From Burkholderiaceae bacterium (GTDB lineage Bacteria > Pseudomonadota > Gammaproteobacteria > Burkholderiales > Burkholderiaceae_F), in assembly GCA_025055385.1 (NCBI GenBank), contig JANWXE010000148.1:1-55434 (forward strand): DNA of 55,434 bases. Direction: 5' to 3'. The notes under the pieces are model-generated. The model saw only the letters and a list, made by a program, of their open reading frames with translations, did no database searches and had not been told where the DNA came from. A program made the position numbers and the translations under genes. Below are positions 10,141 to 24,374 of the stretch, in pieces (within the stretch, counting starts at the first letter, position 1; each line of letters starts with the position of its first letter).

Positions 10141-11109
10141 TTAAGACAGCTGCGATTCCAGCCGGCGCGTGTCGGCGGCAAATAGGCGGATGCCTTCGGC
10201 AAGCTTCTCGGTGGCCATTGCATTCTCATTGAGCCGCCAGCGAAACTGTCCCTCCGTCGGCGGCTGCAGAGCAACCGGCGTCGGCAGCGGCAGCGCACGC
10301 GCCACCTCGCCATTGGTGCTGGCCAGCTGCTCTAGCAACTCGGGGCTGATCGTCAGCAGGTCGCAGCCCGCGAGCGCAAGGATTTGGCCAATATTGCGGA
10401 AACTCGCGCCCATGATTTGCGTTCGGCAGCCGGCGCCTTTAAGGCGGGCGTAAATCTCGCGCACCGAGCGCACGCCTGGATCGTTGACGCCGGCGTGGGC
10501 GGACTCGTCCCAGCTGCTGCCGGCTGCACGCTTATGCCAGTCGTAGATGCGGCCGACAAAGGGCGAGATCAGCGTTGCGCCGGCCGCCGCCGCTGCCTCG
10601 GCCTGCACGACCGAAAACAGCAGCGTCATGTTGCAGCGAATCCCCTCAGCTTCCAGCACCTCCGCGGCGCGAATCCCCTCCCAGGTCGAAGCGATTTTGA
10701 TCAGCACACGCGAGCGGTCTATACCTTGCTCTTCATACAGGGCAACCAGACGACGCGCCCGTTGGATGGTCCCCTGCGTATCGAAAGACAAGCGCGCGTC
10801 TACTTCGGTGGAGACGCGGCCCGGGATCCGTCGCAAGATCTCGACGCCGAAGGCGACCAGCAAGGAGTCGAGCTTCTCATCGAGGGGGCCAGCGCGTTGC
10901 GCTGCCGCGCGCACCAGTGACCGATAACGCGCCACGGACGCAGCCCGTAAGATGAGGGTGGGATTCGTGGTCGCATCCTGCGGGCGCCAACGCTCGACCG
11001 CATCGATGTCACCGGTGTCAGCCACGATCACCGTATGACGGGACAGGCCTTCCAGTAGCGAGGGCATACGATCAAGTCTAGCTAGCGCGCTGCGCGCTGA
11101 ACTTGCCAT
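10141..11109 (-). CDS. tal: Transaldolase (start possibly internal at about 11067)
   Basis: [74 protein letters not shown]. Confidence 0.95.
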   Translation of the reverse strand: MASSARSALARLDRMPSLLEGLSRHTVIVADTGDIDAVERWRPQDATTNPTLILRAASVARYRSLVRAAAQRAGPLDEKLDSLLVAFGVEILRRIPGRVSTEVDARLSFDTQGTIQRARRLVALYEEQGIDRSRVLIKIASTWEGIRAAEVLEAEGIRCNMTLLFSVVQAEAAAAAGATLISPFVGRIYDWHKRAAGSSWDESAHAGVNDPGVRSVREIYARLKGAGCRTQIMGASFRNIGQILALAGCDLLTISPELLEQLASTNGEVARALPLPTPVALQPPTEGQFRWRLNENAMATEKLAEGIRLFAADTRRLESQLS

Positions 11110-11180
11110 GCGTCGGCTAGACTAAACGCCCCGTCCTGCGCTGTGCCCGCTGTGCCCTAAAGACGGGCCTTATAATTAGA

Positions 11181-11225
11181 CGCCTGCAGTGTGGCAGGCG
11201 CAGCCTGGCCTGTAGTGTGCCAGGC
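11181..11225 (+). promoter_or_regulatory. Tandem inverted repeats / four-arm alternative hairpin upstream of carA
   Basis: CGCCTGC-agtgtg-GCAGGCG (11181-11200) and GCCTGGC-ctgtagtgt-GCCAGGC (11203-11225), both perfect; TATAAT at 11171-11176. Confidence 0.55.
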
Positions 11226-11260
11226 GCATCGAACGCGTTTCCAACGCTCCGGAGTCTTCC

Positions 11261-12394
11261 TTGTTCCCCCAAGAACCGACTGCCGTCCTTGCGCTTGCGG
11301 ACGGTACGGTCTTTCGCGGACGCTCAATCGGCGCCGCCGGCTACGCGGTCGGCGAAGTGGTCTTTAATACCGCGATCACGGGCTACCAAGAAATCCTGAC
11401 GGATCCAAGTTACGCGAGCCAGCTCGTCACGCTAACGTACCCGCATATCGGCAACACGGGCGCCAATCCAGAGGACGTTGAAAGCGCGCGTGTCTTTGCC
11501 GCGGGGCTGATCGTGCGCGATGTGCCGCCGCTGTATTCGAACTTTCGCGCCACCGAGTCGCTCGCCGACTACCTGCGGCGCGAAAACGTGGTGGCAATCG
11601 CCGACATCGATACCCGGCGCTTAACCCGCATTCTGCGCGATCGCGGTGCTCAGCCCGGCGCGATTGTGGTCGGTGACGACGAGGCGCGGGCGCTGCAGCT
11701 GGCGCGCGCCTTCCCAGGCATGGCGGGGCTCGATTTGGCACAGCATGTCACGACCGCGCATCCATACGAGTGGACGGAAACTGCCTGGCAGCTTGGCGCT
11801 GGGTATGGACGCCTGTCGGCGCCGCGGCACCATGTGGTGGCATACGACTTCGGTGTCAAGCGCAACATCTTGCGGCTGCTGGCGCAGCGCGGCTGCCGTA
11901 TTACAGTGGTCCCGGCCAAGACCCCCGCCGCGGAGGTCATGCGCATGCGGCCTGACGGCGTGTTTTTGTCCAACGGTCCGGGCGATCCCGAGCCGTGTGA
12001 ATACGCGATTGAAGCGACCCGCGAGCTGCTGGCGGCTGGCTATCCGCTCTTTGGCATCTGCCTCGGGCATCAGATTCTAGGGCTGGCATCTGGCGGGCGC
12101 ACAATGAAGATGAAATTCGGGCATCACGGCGCTAACCATCCGGTCAAAGATCTGGAGACTGGCCGCGTTGTGATTACCTCGCAGAACCACGGATTCGCGG
12201 TTGACCCGCAGTCGCTGCCGGCAAACTGCAAAGTTACACACGTCTCGCTGTTCGATGGTTCTCTGCAGGGCTTCGCCCGCACCGATCGGCCGGCGTTCTG
12301 CTTTCAGGGGCATCCGGAGGCGAGTCCGGGCCCGCACGACATCACGTATCTGTTCGACCGGTTCGTGCGGATGATTGACGAACGGAAACGCTAG
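11261..12394 (+). CDS. carA: Carbamoyl-phosphate synthase small subunit (TTG start)
   Basis: [43 protein letters not shown]; class I amidotransferase motif [13 protein letters not shown]. Confidence 0.97.
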   Translation: MFPQEPTAVLALADGTVFRGRSIGAAGYAVGEVVFNTAITGYQEILTDPSYASQLVTLTYPHIGNTGANPEDVESARVFAAGLIVRDVPPLYSNFRATESLADYLRRENVVAIADIDTRRLTRILRDRGAQPGAIVVGDDEARALQLARAFPGMAGLDLAQHVTTAHPYEWTETAWQLGAGYGRLSAPRHHVVAYDFGVKRNILRLLAQRGCRITVVPAKTPAAEVMRMRPDGVFLSNGPGDPEPCEYAIEATRELLAAGYPLFGICLGHQILGLASGGRTMKMKFGHHGANHPVKDLETGRVVITSQNHGFAVDPQSLPANCKVTHVSLFDGSLQGFARTDRPAFCFQGHPEASPGPHDITYLFDRFVRMIDERKR

Positions 12395-15607
<3,213 letters not shown>

Positions 15608-15652
15608 TGGGTTGATCCGCGGCCGCACGCCCGCTACATTCGGGATACTACT

Positions 15653-15680
15653 CGCCCCGGCTTTTCCGGGGCGTTCTATT
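15653..15680 (+). terminator. Intrinsic-terminator-like hairpin between carB and greA
   Basis: CGCCCCGG(15653-15660)-ctttt-CCGGGGCG(15666-15673), then T-rich TTCTATTT. Confidence 0.65.
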
Positions 15681-15695
15681 TGTGGGTTATGCGCG

Positions 15696-16169
15696 ATGCG
15701 AATTCCAATTACTGTGCGCGGCGCTGAGCGTTTGCGCGCTGAGCTGCAGCGTTTAAAGTCCGTCGAGCGCCCGGCTGTCATTCAAGCCATCAAAGAGGCG
15801 CGCGAAAAAGGGGATCTGTCGGAAAACGCCGAATACGACGCGGCGCGCGAGCGCCAGAGCTTCATTGAAGGACGAATCCAAGAGCTGGAAAGCAAACTGG
15901 CCAGTCTGCAGATCATCGACCCCGCGACGATCGACGCTGGCGGGCGCATCGTCTTTGGGGCGACGGTCGAATTAGAAGACCTGACCGCCGCCGAGCGGGT
16001 GAAATACCAAATCGTCGGCGATGATGAAGCGGACATCAAAGCAGGGCTAATTTCAATATCTAGTCCGATTGCGCGCGCGCTGATCGGCAAAATGGAAGGT
16101 GACGTAGTGGAGGTGGCCGCCCCAGGCGGCGTGCGCGAGTACGAGGTCGTCGAAGTCCGCTACGTCTGA
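15696..16169 (+). CDS. greA: Transcription elongation factor GreA
   Basis: [61 protein letters not shown]. Confidence 0.96.
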   Translation: MRIPITVRGAERLRAELQRLKSVERPAVIQAIKEAREKGDLSENAEYDAARERQSFIEGRIQELESKLASLQIIDPATIDAGGRIVFGATVELEDLTAAERVKYQIVGDDEADIKAGLISISSPIARALIGKMEGDVVEVAAPGGVREYEVVEVRYV

Positions 16170-16582
16170 GGCCTGCCGCGGCGGGGCGCGCGCTGCCGCG
16201 CGGCGCCGCCTCTGGCCGCGGCAAGGGGGGCGGCGTCGTGGCGTTGGGGCCCTCGCCCGCCAGGCGGCGCTTTCGCAGCCGGGGGCGGCTTGGCGTTCTC
16301 TTGTGAAGGCCGCGGCCGGTACAGCACTAGCAATTTGCCGATCATCTGCACCCGCGCTGCGCTCAGTAGGTCCGCAATACGGCTAAAAATGGCCTCACGC
16401 GCTTTACGGTCTTCGCCGGGAACGCGCACCTTGATGAGTTCATGCGCGTTCAGGGCGCGGTCGATTTCCAGGAGGACCGCGTCGCTGAGGCCGGCATTGC
16501 CCAGCCAAACGACCGGCTTGAGGCTGTGCGCGCGCGCTTTCAAGCGCAGGCGCGTGTCACGGTCCAAAATCAGCTCGCTCAT
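16160..16582 (-). CDS. yhbY: YhbY-family (CRM domain) RNA-binding protein
   Basis: [54 protein letters not shown]; divergent from rlmE. Confidence 0.92.
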   Translation of the reverse strand: MSELILDRDTRLRLKARAHSLKPVVWLGNAGLSDAVLLEIDRALNAHELIKVRVPGEDRKAREAIFSRIADLLSAARVQMIGKLLVLYRPRPSQENAKPPPAAKAPPGGRGPQRHDAAPLAAARGGAARQRAPRRGRPQT

Positions 16583-16602
16583 GCGCAGAGCGTAACCGGA
16601 CC

Positions 16603-17286
16603 ATGGCGGCAAGCAAACAGCGCAGCAAGCGCGCGTGGATCGAACGGCACCTTGCCGACCCCTACGTGAAGGCGGCCGCGCAGCGCGGCTACCGCTCGCG
16701 CGCTGCCTTTAAACTGGCCCAGATCGATGCACGGGACCGGCTACTGAGGCCCGGCATGGTGGTGGTCGAGCTCGGTGCGGCGCCCGGCAGCTGGACCCAG
16801 GTGGTATTGGAACGGCTGCGGGGCCGCGATGGTGTCCTGCGCGGGCGCATTGTCGCCTTGGACTTGCTGCCAATGGAGCCACTGCCGGGGGTTGACTGCA
16901 TCGTCGGCGACTTCCGCGAGCCGGCCGTGCGGGCGCAGCTGGAAGCGGCGCTGGCGGGCGCCAAAGTCGATCTCGTGCTGTCGGACATGGCTCCCCGGTT
17001 ATCAGGCATTGCCGCCGTCGATGCCGCCCGCAGTTGCGATTTGGCGGAACACACCATCGCGTTTGCGCTCGAGCACCTGCAAGGCAACGGCGCCTTGCTG
17101 CTGAAGGCATTTCATGGCTCCGGCTTCAGCCAGCTGGTCGAAACGCTAAAGCGGTACTTCGTCAACGTCGCTACCCGCAAGCCGGCGGCATCACGCGCCG
17201 AGTCCGCCGAAACCTACTTGCTCGCCCGCGGTCTGAAGAAACGAGTGCTAATGGGGGCGCCCAATCCATCCCCAAGGTGGGGTTGA
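16603..17286 (+). CDS. rlmE: 23S rRNA (uridine-2'-O)-methyltransferase RlmE (FtsJ)
   Basis: [63 protein letters not shown]. Confidence 0.97.
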   Translation: MAASKQRSKRAWIERHLADPYVKAAAQRGYRSRAAFKLAQIDARDRLLRPGMVVVELGAAPGSWTQVVLERLRGRDGVLRGRIVALDLLPMEPLPGVDCIVGDFREPAVRAQLEAALAGAKVDLVLSDMAPRLSGIAAVDAARSCDLAEHTIAFALEHLQGNGALLLKAFHGSGFSQLVETLKRYFVNVATRKPAASRAESAETYLLARGLKKRVLMGAPNPSPRWG

Positions 17287-17359
17287 ATTCGTGCCCGAGT
17301 GGCCGCATTGGGCCTACAATCGGTTGCGTAGTATTTGTCCGTCTGCACAGGAGCCACAC

Positions 17360-19261
17360 TTGAACAACAGCATGTTCGCGAAAGCGGCCATTTGGCTGGT
17401 GATCGCGCTTGTTCTCTTTACGGTTTTTAAGCAGTTCGAAACGCGGCAACGGCCCGGGGACACGTATTTGCCGTACTCGGACTTTCTGGCGGAAGTCAAG
17501 GCGGGCCGAATCAAATCGGTACAAATCACGGAGTCTGGGGTGACGCCCGAGGTGCTGGCGATCACCCAGGACGACCGCCGCATCCGCACCGTAGCGACCG
17601 TGCTCGACCGCGGGTTAATGGGCGACTTAATTGGCGCAGGTGTCAAAGTCGACGTGAAGCCACGCGAAGAACAGTCGCTGCTGACCTCAATCTTCGTGTC
17701 CTGGTTCCCGATGCTGCTGCTAATCGGCGTGTGGATCTTTTTCATGCGGCAGATGCAGGGCGGCGGGCGGGGTGGCGCGTTTTCTTTTGGCAAGAGCCGC
17801 GCCCGCATGCTCGACGAGAGCAATAACAACGTAACGTTTGCCGACGTGGCCGGTTGCGACGAAGCCAAAGAAGAGGTCCAAGAGCTGGTCGACTTCCTGC
17901 GCGATCCGGGCAAGTTTCAGAAGCTCGGCGGACGCATACCGCGTGGTGTGTTGATGGTGGGTAGCCCCGGCACCGGCAAGACGTTGCTTGCCAAGGCAAT
18001 CGCCGGCGAGGCGAAGGTGCCGTTTTTCTCTATCTCGGGCTCGGATTTTGTCGAGATGTTCGTTGGCGTCGGCGCGGCCCGCGTGCGCGACATGTTCGAG
18101 CAAGCTAAGAAACATGCGCCTTGCATTATCTTCATCGATGAGATCGATGCCGTGGGTCGCCAGCGTGGTGCTGGGCTTGGCGGAGGCAACGACGAGCGGG
18201 AGCAGACGCTCAACCAGCTGCTCGTCGAAATGGATGGCTTTGAAACGAGCCAAGGCATCATCGTGATCGCAGCCACGAACCGCCCGGACGTGCTCGATCC
18301 GGCCCTGCTGCGGCCGGGCCGCTTTGACCGGCAGGTCGTTGTGCCGCTGCCTGACATCCGTGGCCGCGAGCAAATCCTGAACGTTCACATGCGCAAGGTC
18401 CCGATCGGACCGGATGTGAGGGCCGACGTGCTGGCGCGGGGTACGCCCGGGTTCTCTGGGGCTGATCTTGCCAATTTGGTTAACGAGGCGGCGCTGTTCG
18501 CCGCACGGCGCAACGCTCGTGTGGTCGAAATGCAAGACTTCGAGCGGGCCAAGGACAAGATCATGATGGGCACCGAACGTAAATCGATGGTGATGTCCGA
18601 GGAGGAGCGCCGTAACACCGCCTATCACGAGGCGGGCCACGCGGTGGTGGCCAAACTGCTACCGAAGACCGACCCAGTGCACAAAGTCACCATCATTCCA
18701 CGCGGCCGGGCCCTTGGGGTGACGATGCAGCTGCCCGAGCAAGACCGCTACGCCTACGACCGGGAGTACCTACTAAACCGTATTGCGGTGTTGTTTGGTG
18801 GGCGCATCGCTGAGGAAGTGTTCATGAACCAGATGACCACCGGTGCGAGCAACGATTTCGAGCGAGCTACCCAAATGGCTCGCGACATGGTGACGCGCTA
18901 TGGCATGAGCGACGTGCTCGGTCCGATGGTGTATGCCGAAAACGAGGGCGAGGTTTTCCTCGGGCGGACGATCACGAAAACGATCCACATGTCGGAAGCG
19001 ACGATGCAGAAGGTCGACGCCGAGATCCGTCGCATCATCGACCAGCAGTATGCGTTGGCGCGTCGGCTCATCGAGGAGAACCGCGACAAGGTCGAGGCGA
19101 TGGCAAAAGCCCTGCTGGAGCTGGAGACTATCGACGCCGAGCAGATCGACGACATCATGGCAGGGCGTCCGCCCCGTCCGCCGAAACCCCCTGCGGCCAG
19201 CACGTCTAGTTCTGGTAGCCGGCCAGCTGGCGGCGTCGAGGGCGCCGCGCAGCCGGCGTAG
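17360..19261 (+). CDS. ftsH: ATP-dependent zinc metalloprotease FtsH (TTG start likely)
   Basis: [49 protein letters not shown] zinc site. Confidence 0.98.
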   Translation: MNNSMFAKAAIWLVIALVLFTVFKQFETRQRPGDTYLPYSDFLAEVKAGRIKSVQITESGVTPEVLAITQDDRRIRTVATVLDRGLMGDLIGAGVKVDVKPREEQSLLTSIFVSWFPMLLLIGVWIFFMRQMQGGGRGGAFSFGKSRARMLDESNNNVTFADVAGCDEAKEEVQELVDFLRDPGKFQKLGGRIPRGVLMVGSPGTGKTLLAKAIAGEAKVPFFSISGSDFVEMFVGVGAARVRDMFEQAKKHAPCIIFIDEIDAVGRQRGAGLGGGNDEREQTLNQLLVEMDGFETSQGIIVIAATNRPDVLDPALLRPGRFDRQVVVPLPDIRGREQILNVHMRKVPIGPDVRADVLARGTPGFSGADLANLVNEAALFAARRNARVVEMQDFERAKDKIMMGTERKSMVMSEEERRNTAYHEAGHAVVAKLLPKTDPVHKVTIIPRGRALGVTMQLPEQDRYAYDREYLLNRIAVLFGGRIAEEVFMNQMTTGASNDFERATQMARDMVTRYGMSDVLGPMVYAENEGEVFLGRTITKTIHMSEATMQKVDAEIRRIIDQQYALARRLIEENRDKVEAMAKALLELETIDAEQIDDIMAGRPPRPPKPPAASTSSSGSRPAGGVEGAAQPA

Positions 19262-19414
19262 GCGCCATGATTGGCCGCGCGGGTCGGGTTTAGCGGCGGT
19301 CAAGCGGTTCAGCACTGCGACAGCGGCAGCTTAACGCACGTTTTCGGGGGCAGCCTGCCCCCGGCGCTGCCTACAATGGTGCCGATGCAGCAATCAAGGC
19401 GAGGTAGCGCCCAA

Positions 19415-20254
19415 ATGCTTTGGCGCTGCGGCTCCTTCACCTTTGACCTGAAGCGGCCGCTAATCATGGGCATTGTCAATGTCACGCCCGACTCGTTCTC
19501 AGACGGCGGCCGTTTTTTCGATGTCACAGCGGCCTGTGCGCATGCCAGGCGGCTGCTGGCGGAGGGGGCGGACTTAATTGACGTAGGGGGCGAATCGACC
19601 CGCCCCGGTGCGGCCGAGGTTGGGACCGAGGAAGAACTACGGCGAGTGCTTCCGGTTGTCCAGGCGCTCGCGGCCGAGGGGGCCGCGGTATCTGTCGACA
19701 CCAGCAAGCCCGAGGTTATGCGGGCCGCATTGGCCGCCGGCGCAGTGGTCGTCAACGATGTGCGGGCATTGCAGTGGCCGGGGGCGCTTGCGGCGGTCGC
19801 CAACAGTGACTGCGGGGTGGTGCTGATGCACATGCAGGGTACGCCGCAGACAATGCAGCGCGACCCCCACTATGCGGACGTCGCTGCCGAAGTTAAAGAT
19901 TTCTTGCAAGCGCGCGTGCACGCGGCTGAGGCGGCGGGGATTGCGCGCGAGCGCATCGCGGTCGATCCTGGTTTTGGCTTCGGCAAGACGGCGCAGCATA
20001 ACTACGAATTGCTGGCCCGGCTGCCCGAGATTGCCGCACTGGGACTGCCGCTGCTGGTGGGAATCTCGCGGAAGGCCATGCTGCAACATGCCACCGGCCG
20101 GGCTGTGGACGAGCGCGTTCATGCCTCGGTGGCGGCGGCGCTCATCGCGGTAGCGCGCGGCGCACGCATCGTGCGCGTGCACGACGTTGCGGCCACACGT
20201 GACGCGCTGGCGGTCTGGAATGCGACCGTCGAACAAGAAAGGAAAGAACAGTGA
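19415..20254 (+). CDS. folP: Dihydropteroate synthase
   Basis: [36 protein letters not shown]; start at ATG 19415 inferred from family N-termini. Confidence 0.96.
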   Translation: MLWRCGSFTFDLKRPLIMGIVNVTPDSFSDGGRFFDVTAACAHARRLLAEGADLIDVGGESTRPGAAEVGTEEELRRVLPVVQALAAEGAAVSVDTSKPEVMRAALAAGAVVVNDVRALQWPGALAAVANSDCGVVLMHMQGTPQTMQRDPHYADVAAEVKDFLQARVHAAEAAGIARERIAVDPGFGFGKTAQHNYELLARLPEIAALGLPLLVGISRKAMLQHATGRAVDERVHASVAAALIAVARGARIVRVHDVAATRDALAVWNATVEQERKEQ

Positions 20255-21594
20255 AGCGGAAATACTTCGGCACGGACGGCGTACGGGGCACGGTGGGCCG
20301 CGACCCGATCACGCCCGGTTTCGTGATGCGGCTCGGACAAGCTGCCGGCAGGGTGCTCGCGCGCAATGCAAGCGGCCGACCCACCGTGCTAATTGGCAAA
20401 GACACGCGAATCTCGGGATACATGCTGGAGGCCGCGCTTGAGGCGGGATTCTCTAGCGTAGGCGTCGATACGGTGCTGTGCGGCCCGCTGCCGACACCGG
20501 CGGTGGCGTATCTGACCCGTGCGCAGCGGCTGACCGCGGGGGTGGTAATCAGCGCCTCGCATAATCCGTACCCAGACAATGGCATCAAATTTTTCTCGGC
20601 CTTTGGCAAGAAACTGCCAGACGACCTAGAGGCCGCTATCGAGGCCGAAATGGATAACCCGCAGACCTGTGTCGAATCGAAGGACCTCGGCCGGGCGCGC
20701 CGGTTGGACGATGCCGCTGGGCGTTACGTAGAGTTCTGCAAGAGCACGTTTCCGAACGAGTTCGACCTACATGGTCTGAAAATTGTGGTCGACTGCGCGC
20801 ACGGGGCCGCTTACCGCGTTGCGCCGGAGGTCTTTCATGAATTGGGTGCTGAAGTCGTTGCGCTGGGCGCCAGTCCTGACGGCCTCAACATCAACGATGG
20901 GGTCGGCGCGGTCCATGCCGACGGGCTCGCCGAGCATGTGCGCGCTCACGGCGCTGACTTTGGCATCGCGTTGGATGGCGACGGCGATCGCGTTGTGATC
21001 GCTGACAACAGCGGCACGGTTTACAACGGTGACCAGCTTTTATATGTCATCGTACGTGATCGGCTGGCCACCGGCTGCGCAAACGGCCGGGTGGGAGCGG
21101 TCGGCACGGTGATGACGAATTACGCGCTGGAGCGGCGTTTTCGCGAACTGGGCGTGCCGTTTGCACGTGCCAAGGTGGGTGATCGGTATGTACTGGAACT
21201 TCTGGAACAGAAGGGCTGGCTGTGGGGCGGGGAAGGATCCGGGCATTTGCTTTGTCTGGACAGACACACGACCGGTGACGGCATCATCAGCGCGCTGCAG
21301 GTGTTGGCTGCGATGCGGCGCGCCGGCAAGTCACTACGCGAACTGACGGCGGACCTTCCTTTGCTGCCACAGCGCCTGATTAATGTGCAGCTTGCGCCGG
21401 GATTTGACTGGACACAGCACGAGCCGCTTGCGCGCGCCCGAGAAGCCGTGGAACGCGAGCTGGCCGGGCGCGGGCGTGTACTAATCCGCCCGTCTGGGAC
21501 TGAGCCATTGCTGCGGTTGATGGTCGAAGCGGAAGACGCCGCGCAGGCCGACCGGCTTGCGCGACGCCTAGCCGACGCACTGCAAGTTTCTTAA
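20251..21594 (+). CDS. glmM: Phosphoglucosamine mutase (GTG start)
   Basis: [32 protein letters not shown]; active-site [27 protein letters not shown]. Confidence 0.98.
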   Translation: MKRKYFGTDGVRGTVGRDPITPGFVMRLGQAAGRVLARNASGRPTVLIGKDTRISGYMLEAALEAGFSSVGVDTVLCGPLPTPAVAYLTRAQRLTAGVVISASHNPYPDNGIKFFSAFGKKLPDDLEAAIEAEMDNPQTCVESKDLGRARRLDDAAGRYVEFCKSTFPNEFDLHGLKIVVDCAHGAAYRVAPEVFHELGAEVVALGASPDGLNINDGVGAVHADGLAEHVRAHGADFGIALDGDGDRVVIADNSGTVYNGDQLLYVIVRDRLATGCANGRVGAVGTVMTNYALERRFRELGVPFARAKVGDRYVLELLEQKGWLWGGEGSGHLLCLDRHTTGDGIISALQVLAAMRRAGKSLRELTADLPLLPQRLINVQLAPGFDWTQHEPLARAREAVERELAGRGRVLIRPSGTEPLLRLMVEAEDAAQADRLARRLADALQVS

Positions 21595-21612
21595 AAGCGG
21601 TAGCGCGCCACA

Positions 21613-21969
21613 TTAGTGCGCCGGACGCCACCAGCCGCCGATATCACGGTCTGTGCCCAGCGCCCACAGCGCGAGCACGGCGACAACTAGGCCAACGATC
21701 ACCGCGTTATAAAGCGCAGCGGCGACGCCGCCAAAACCCAGCAGCCAGGGTGAGACGATTAACCAGAGACCAAACGCTACATTCGCCCACTGCTGCCATG
21801 CGAAGACACGAAAGAGCGCCCAGATCGCGGCCGCGCTAATGAGAACGCCAAGAATAGCCGCGTTCCAGGTTGCTGCTGCCTCGCTCGCATATGACAGCAG
21901 CCACGGCGAGACGATCAACCAGACACCTAGCACGAGATTGACCGGATCCTGCCAGTGCTTGATGGACAT
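21613..21969 (-). CDS. SPW-repeat membrane protein (two repeats)
   Basis: MSIKHWQDPVNLVLGVWLIVSPWLLSY...WANVAFGLWLIVSPWLLGFGG; two SPWLL units. Confidence 0.85.
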   Translation of the reverse strand: MSIKHWQDPVNLVLGVWLIVSPWLLSYASEAAATWNAAILGVLISAAAIWALFRVFAWQQWANVAFGLWLIVSPWLLGFGGVAAALYNAVIVGLVVAVLALWALGTDRDIGGWWRPAH

Positions 21970-22632
21970 ATCGGGCCCTCCTTTTACGCGCACTTAAGCG
22001 CCCGGCCCGATCACAAGGATCATCCCCGCAGTCGGGCCCGGACGACCAGTGCTTTGCACGCTATTTGATTGCCGTTACCACCAAGGGGTTCCCCGACAGC
22101 ACCGGCAGAAACTTCACGCGGAGCATTTTAAGAGCCGCTGAAGTGCGCGATGACGAAGTGGTGGGCGTTAGCGCTAGCGGACGCACGGGCTAACCGCAGA
22201 GCGGTTTTGCTCGAAAGCAGAGGCTGTGTAAACCAAAGCCACGGCGCCGCCAGCGCATGCGGTGCCTGCATAGGTACCGACGACGTACAAGGGATAGCCT
22301 TAGCAAACCTTGATGCAGCCGGGCTGGCCCGGCCGTGCATGCGGCGAAGGATGCAAGGCCGACGGGCGCCGCGGCGTTGCCCACTCACTCGTTTAGGAAA
22401 ATTTTGGAAAACCGTGGCAAACCGGGCGCGCGTTAAAAATGCGCCCTGCAGCCCGCATCGGCCAGTCGCGCAGTTGCGAATGCGGCTGGCGTTGATAGCG
22501 GTCGGCGCCAGCCGGGCCGTCGCTGATCGGTTCTTGTGGGATCACAGCGCTCCAACGTCCTAGGGATTTCCGGTTGCGCAGCCGTGTGCAACGGCTGCTT
22601 GCTGCGGAGGCGGCGGCAGTCCGTTACTACGG

Positions 22633-23133
22633 TCAGCGGTCGGCCGTGCGACCAATCGCCTCAAGTTCGCGCTGCAGAACCAGCCGGTCAAGCGATTCCA
22701 GCCGCAGGCTGGTAAAAAGAGAGATGCGCCGTTGCAATTGTTCGAAGGCAATCGCAAAAGCACGCTCGATTTGCTCCGGCGAACCGGTTACGGCAGCGGG
22801 GTCCGGAATACCCCAGTGCGCAGTCAGAGGCTGCCCCGGCCAAGTTGGACACACCTCGCCGGCGGCGGTGTCGCATACAGTAAACACAAAGTGCAACGGC
22901 GGCGCACCGGGTCGGGCGAACTCATCCCAGCTCTTACTACGTAAGCCCTCCGTCGGCAGCCGATGGCGCGCAATGAGCCTCAAGGCCATTGGGTGCACCT
23001 CGCCACGCGGATGGCTGCCTGCGCTAAAACCGCGGAAGCGGTCGGGGGCCATCGCGTTTAGGAGCACCTCCGCCATGATGGAGCGCGCCGAATTGCCGGT
23101 GCATAAAAACAAAACGTTATATGGCGCAGTCAT
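22633..23133 (-). CDS. arsC: Arsenate reductase ArsC / low-molecular-weight phosphatase family (start could be 23145 or 23163)
   Basis: YNVLFLCTGNSARSIMAEVLLN P-loop; FVFTVCDTAAGEVCPTWPG. Confidence 0.88.
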   Translation of the reverse strand: MTAPYNVLFLCTGNSARSIMAEVLLNAMAPDRFRGFSAGSHPRGEVHPMALRLIARHRLPTEGLRSKSWDEFARPGAPPLHFVFTVCDTAAGEVCPTWPGQPLTAHWGIPDPAAVTGSPEQIERAFAIAFEQLQRRISLFTSLRLESLDRLVLQRELEAIGRTADR

Positions 23134-23156
23134 CACCTTAATCATTGGCTCGGGAT

Positions 23157-23174
23157 GTGACACGTCTGTGACGT
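23157..23174 (-). promoter_or_regulatory. Candidate second Pho box, oriented toward arsC
   Basis: Minus strand ACGTCAC-AGAC-GTGTCAC; two GTCAC cores 11 bp apart. Confidence 0.45.
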
Positions 23175-23185
23175 CCTCCGACCAT

Positions 23186-23203
23186 CCGTCATCGATCTGT
23201 CAC
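23186..23203 (+). promoter_or_regulatory. Pho box upstream of pstS
   Basis: CCGTCAT-CGAT-CTGTCAC, close to the known PhoB consensus CTGTCAT-N4-CTGTCAC, 11-bp periodicity, 55 bp before pstS ATG. Confidence 0.82.
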
Positions 23204-23258
23204 AGTCGATTTCTACACTGCGGTTGCGTTGATTGACACGCCACACGGAGGATGTCGC

Positions 23259-24260
23259 ATGAAAGTCGTCGCGCACCTTGCGCCCATTGCCGCGGCTGTT
23301 GCTGCGGTGATTACGGTTTCAGTCGCTGCGCCAGCGGCTGCCCAGGTCATCAGGATTGATGGCTCCAGTACGGTCTTTCCGGTCACGGAAGCCGTAGCCG
23401 AGGATTTTCAAAAGGCCAAGAAAGGCGCCGTGAAGGTAACCGTTGGTATCTCAGGCACCGGCGGCGGCTTTAAAAAGTTCTGTCGCGGTGAGACGGATAT
23501 TTCAAACGCATCGCGGCCAATCCTCAGAAGCGAGATGGAGGAGTGCGCGAAGAATGGCATCCGCTACCTTGAAATGCCGGTCGCGTATGACGCGCTCACC
23601 GTGGTCGTGCATCCAAGAAACCCATTGACGAGTATTTCAGTCGAGGATCTCAAGAAGATGTGGGAGCCGGCTGCTCAGGGCAAGATCACGCACTGGAATC
23701 AAGTCAACCCCTCGTTCCCCAATGCGCCACTGAAGCTGTTCGGCGCGGGCGCTGACTCTGGCACCTTTGACTACTTTACCGAAGCGATCACAGGGAAGGC
23801 GAAGGCAAGCCGCGGCGATTACACTGCAAGCGAGGATGACAACGTGCTGGTGCAAGGCGTCAGCCGCGACGTCAATGCGCTCGGCTTCTTCGGCTACGCG
23901 TATTATGCCGAGAACAAAGATAAGCTGAAGGCACTCGCCATCTCGTGGAAGGGTGGTCAGCCGGTAGCGCCCTCGCTCGAGACAGTAATCAACGGCACGT
24001 ATCAGCCCCTGTCGCGCCCGATCTTTATCTACGTGAATGAGAAGTCATTGGGCCGTCCGGAGGTGCGCGAATTCATCGAGTATTACAACCGTAACGCCGA
24101 ACGCTTGGTTAAGGAAGTCAAGTACGTGCCGCTGCCGTCGAAAGCGTATACATATAACCTTGAGACGCTATCGAAGATGCGCGTGGGTACGAAGTTTGGC
24201 GGCGAAAACAAGGTTGGTTTGACAATTGAGCAGTTAATGGCAATAGAGGCCAAACTGTAA
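23259..24260 (+). CDS. pstS: Phosphate ABC transporter substrate-binding protein PstS
   Basis: [58 protein letters not shown]. Confidence 0.96.
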   Translation: MKVVAHLAPIAAAVAAVITVSVAAPAAAQVIRIDGSSTVFPVTEAVAEDFQKAKKGAVKVTVGISGTGGGFKKFCRGETDISNASRPILRSEMEECAKNGIRYLEMPVAYDALTVVVHPRNPLTSISVEDLKKMWEPAAQGKITHWNQVNPSFPNAPLKLFGAGADSGTFDYFTEAITGKAKASRGDYTASEDDNVLVQGVSRDVNALGFFGYAYYAENKDKLKALAISWKGGQPVAPSLETVINGTYQPLSRPIFIYVNEKSLGRPEVREFIEYYNRNAERLVKEVKYVPLPSKAYTYNLETLSKMRVGTKFGGENKVGLTIEQLMAIEAKL

Positions 24261-24266
24261 GCGGCT

Positions 24267-24318
24267 GTCACGTGTAGGCGCGAGGGCGACGCGACGGCGC
24301 GCTCCGCGCCCGTGTGAC
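24267..24318 (+). other. Large stem-loop in the pstS-pstC intergenic region
   Basis: GTCACGTG(24267-24274) pairs with CGTGTGAC(24311-24318) including two G-U pairs; GGCGCG(24277-24282)/CGCGCC(24305-24310). Confidence 0.6.
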
Positions 24319-24374
24319 TTCAATGTGCAACAAGCGCCACCCATCGCCGGCGACCAGCGGCTGAAGAAATTACA

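Noticed and set aside
17720-18640. 306-aa ORF antisense to ftsH (also 243-aa at 13007-13738 and 208-aa at 12077-12703 antisense to carAB)
   Set aside because: Shadow ORFs of strongly conserved genes in GC-rich DNA; His/Arg/Asp-rich composition without recognisable domain
19346-19362. Hairpin GGGGGC-agcct-GCCCCC between ftsH and folP
   Set aside because: T-run precedes rather than follows it on the + strand; short, could be chance in GC-rich sequence, so not called as a terminator
22150-22563. 137-aa ORF on + strand in the coding-poor segment
   Set aside because: Rare-codon use, Cys/Arg-rich, no clear ribosome-binding site or recognisable motif
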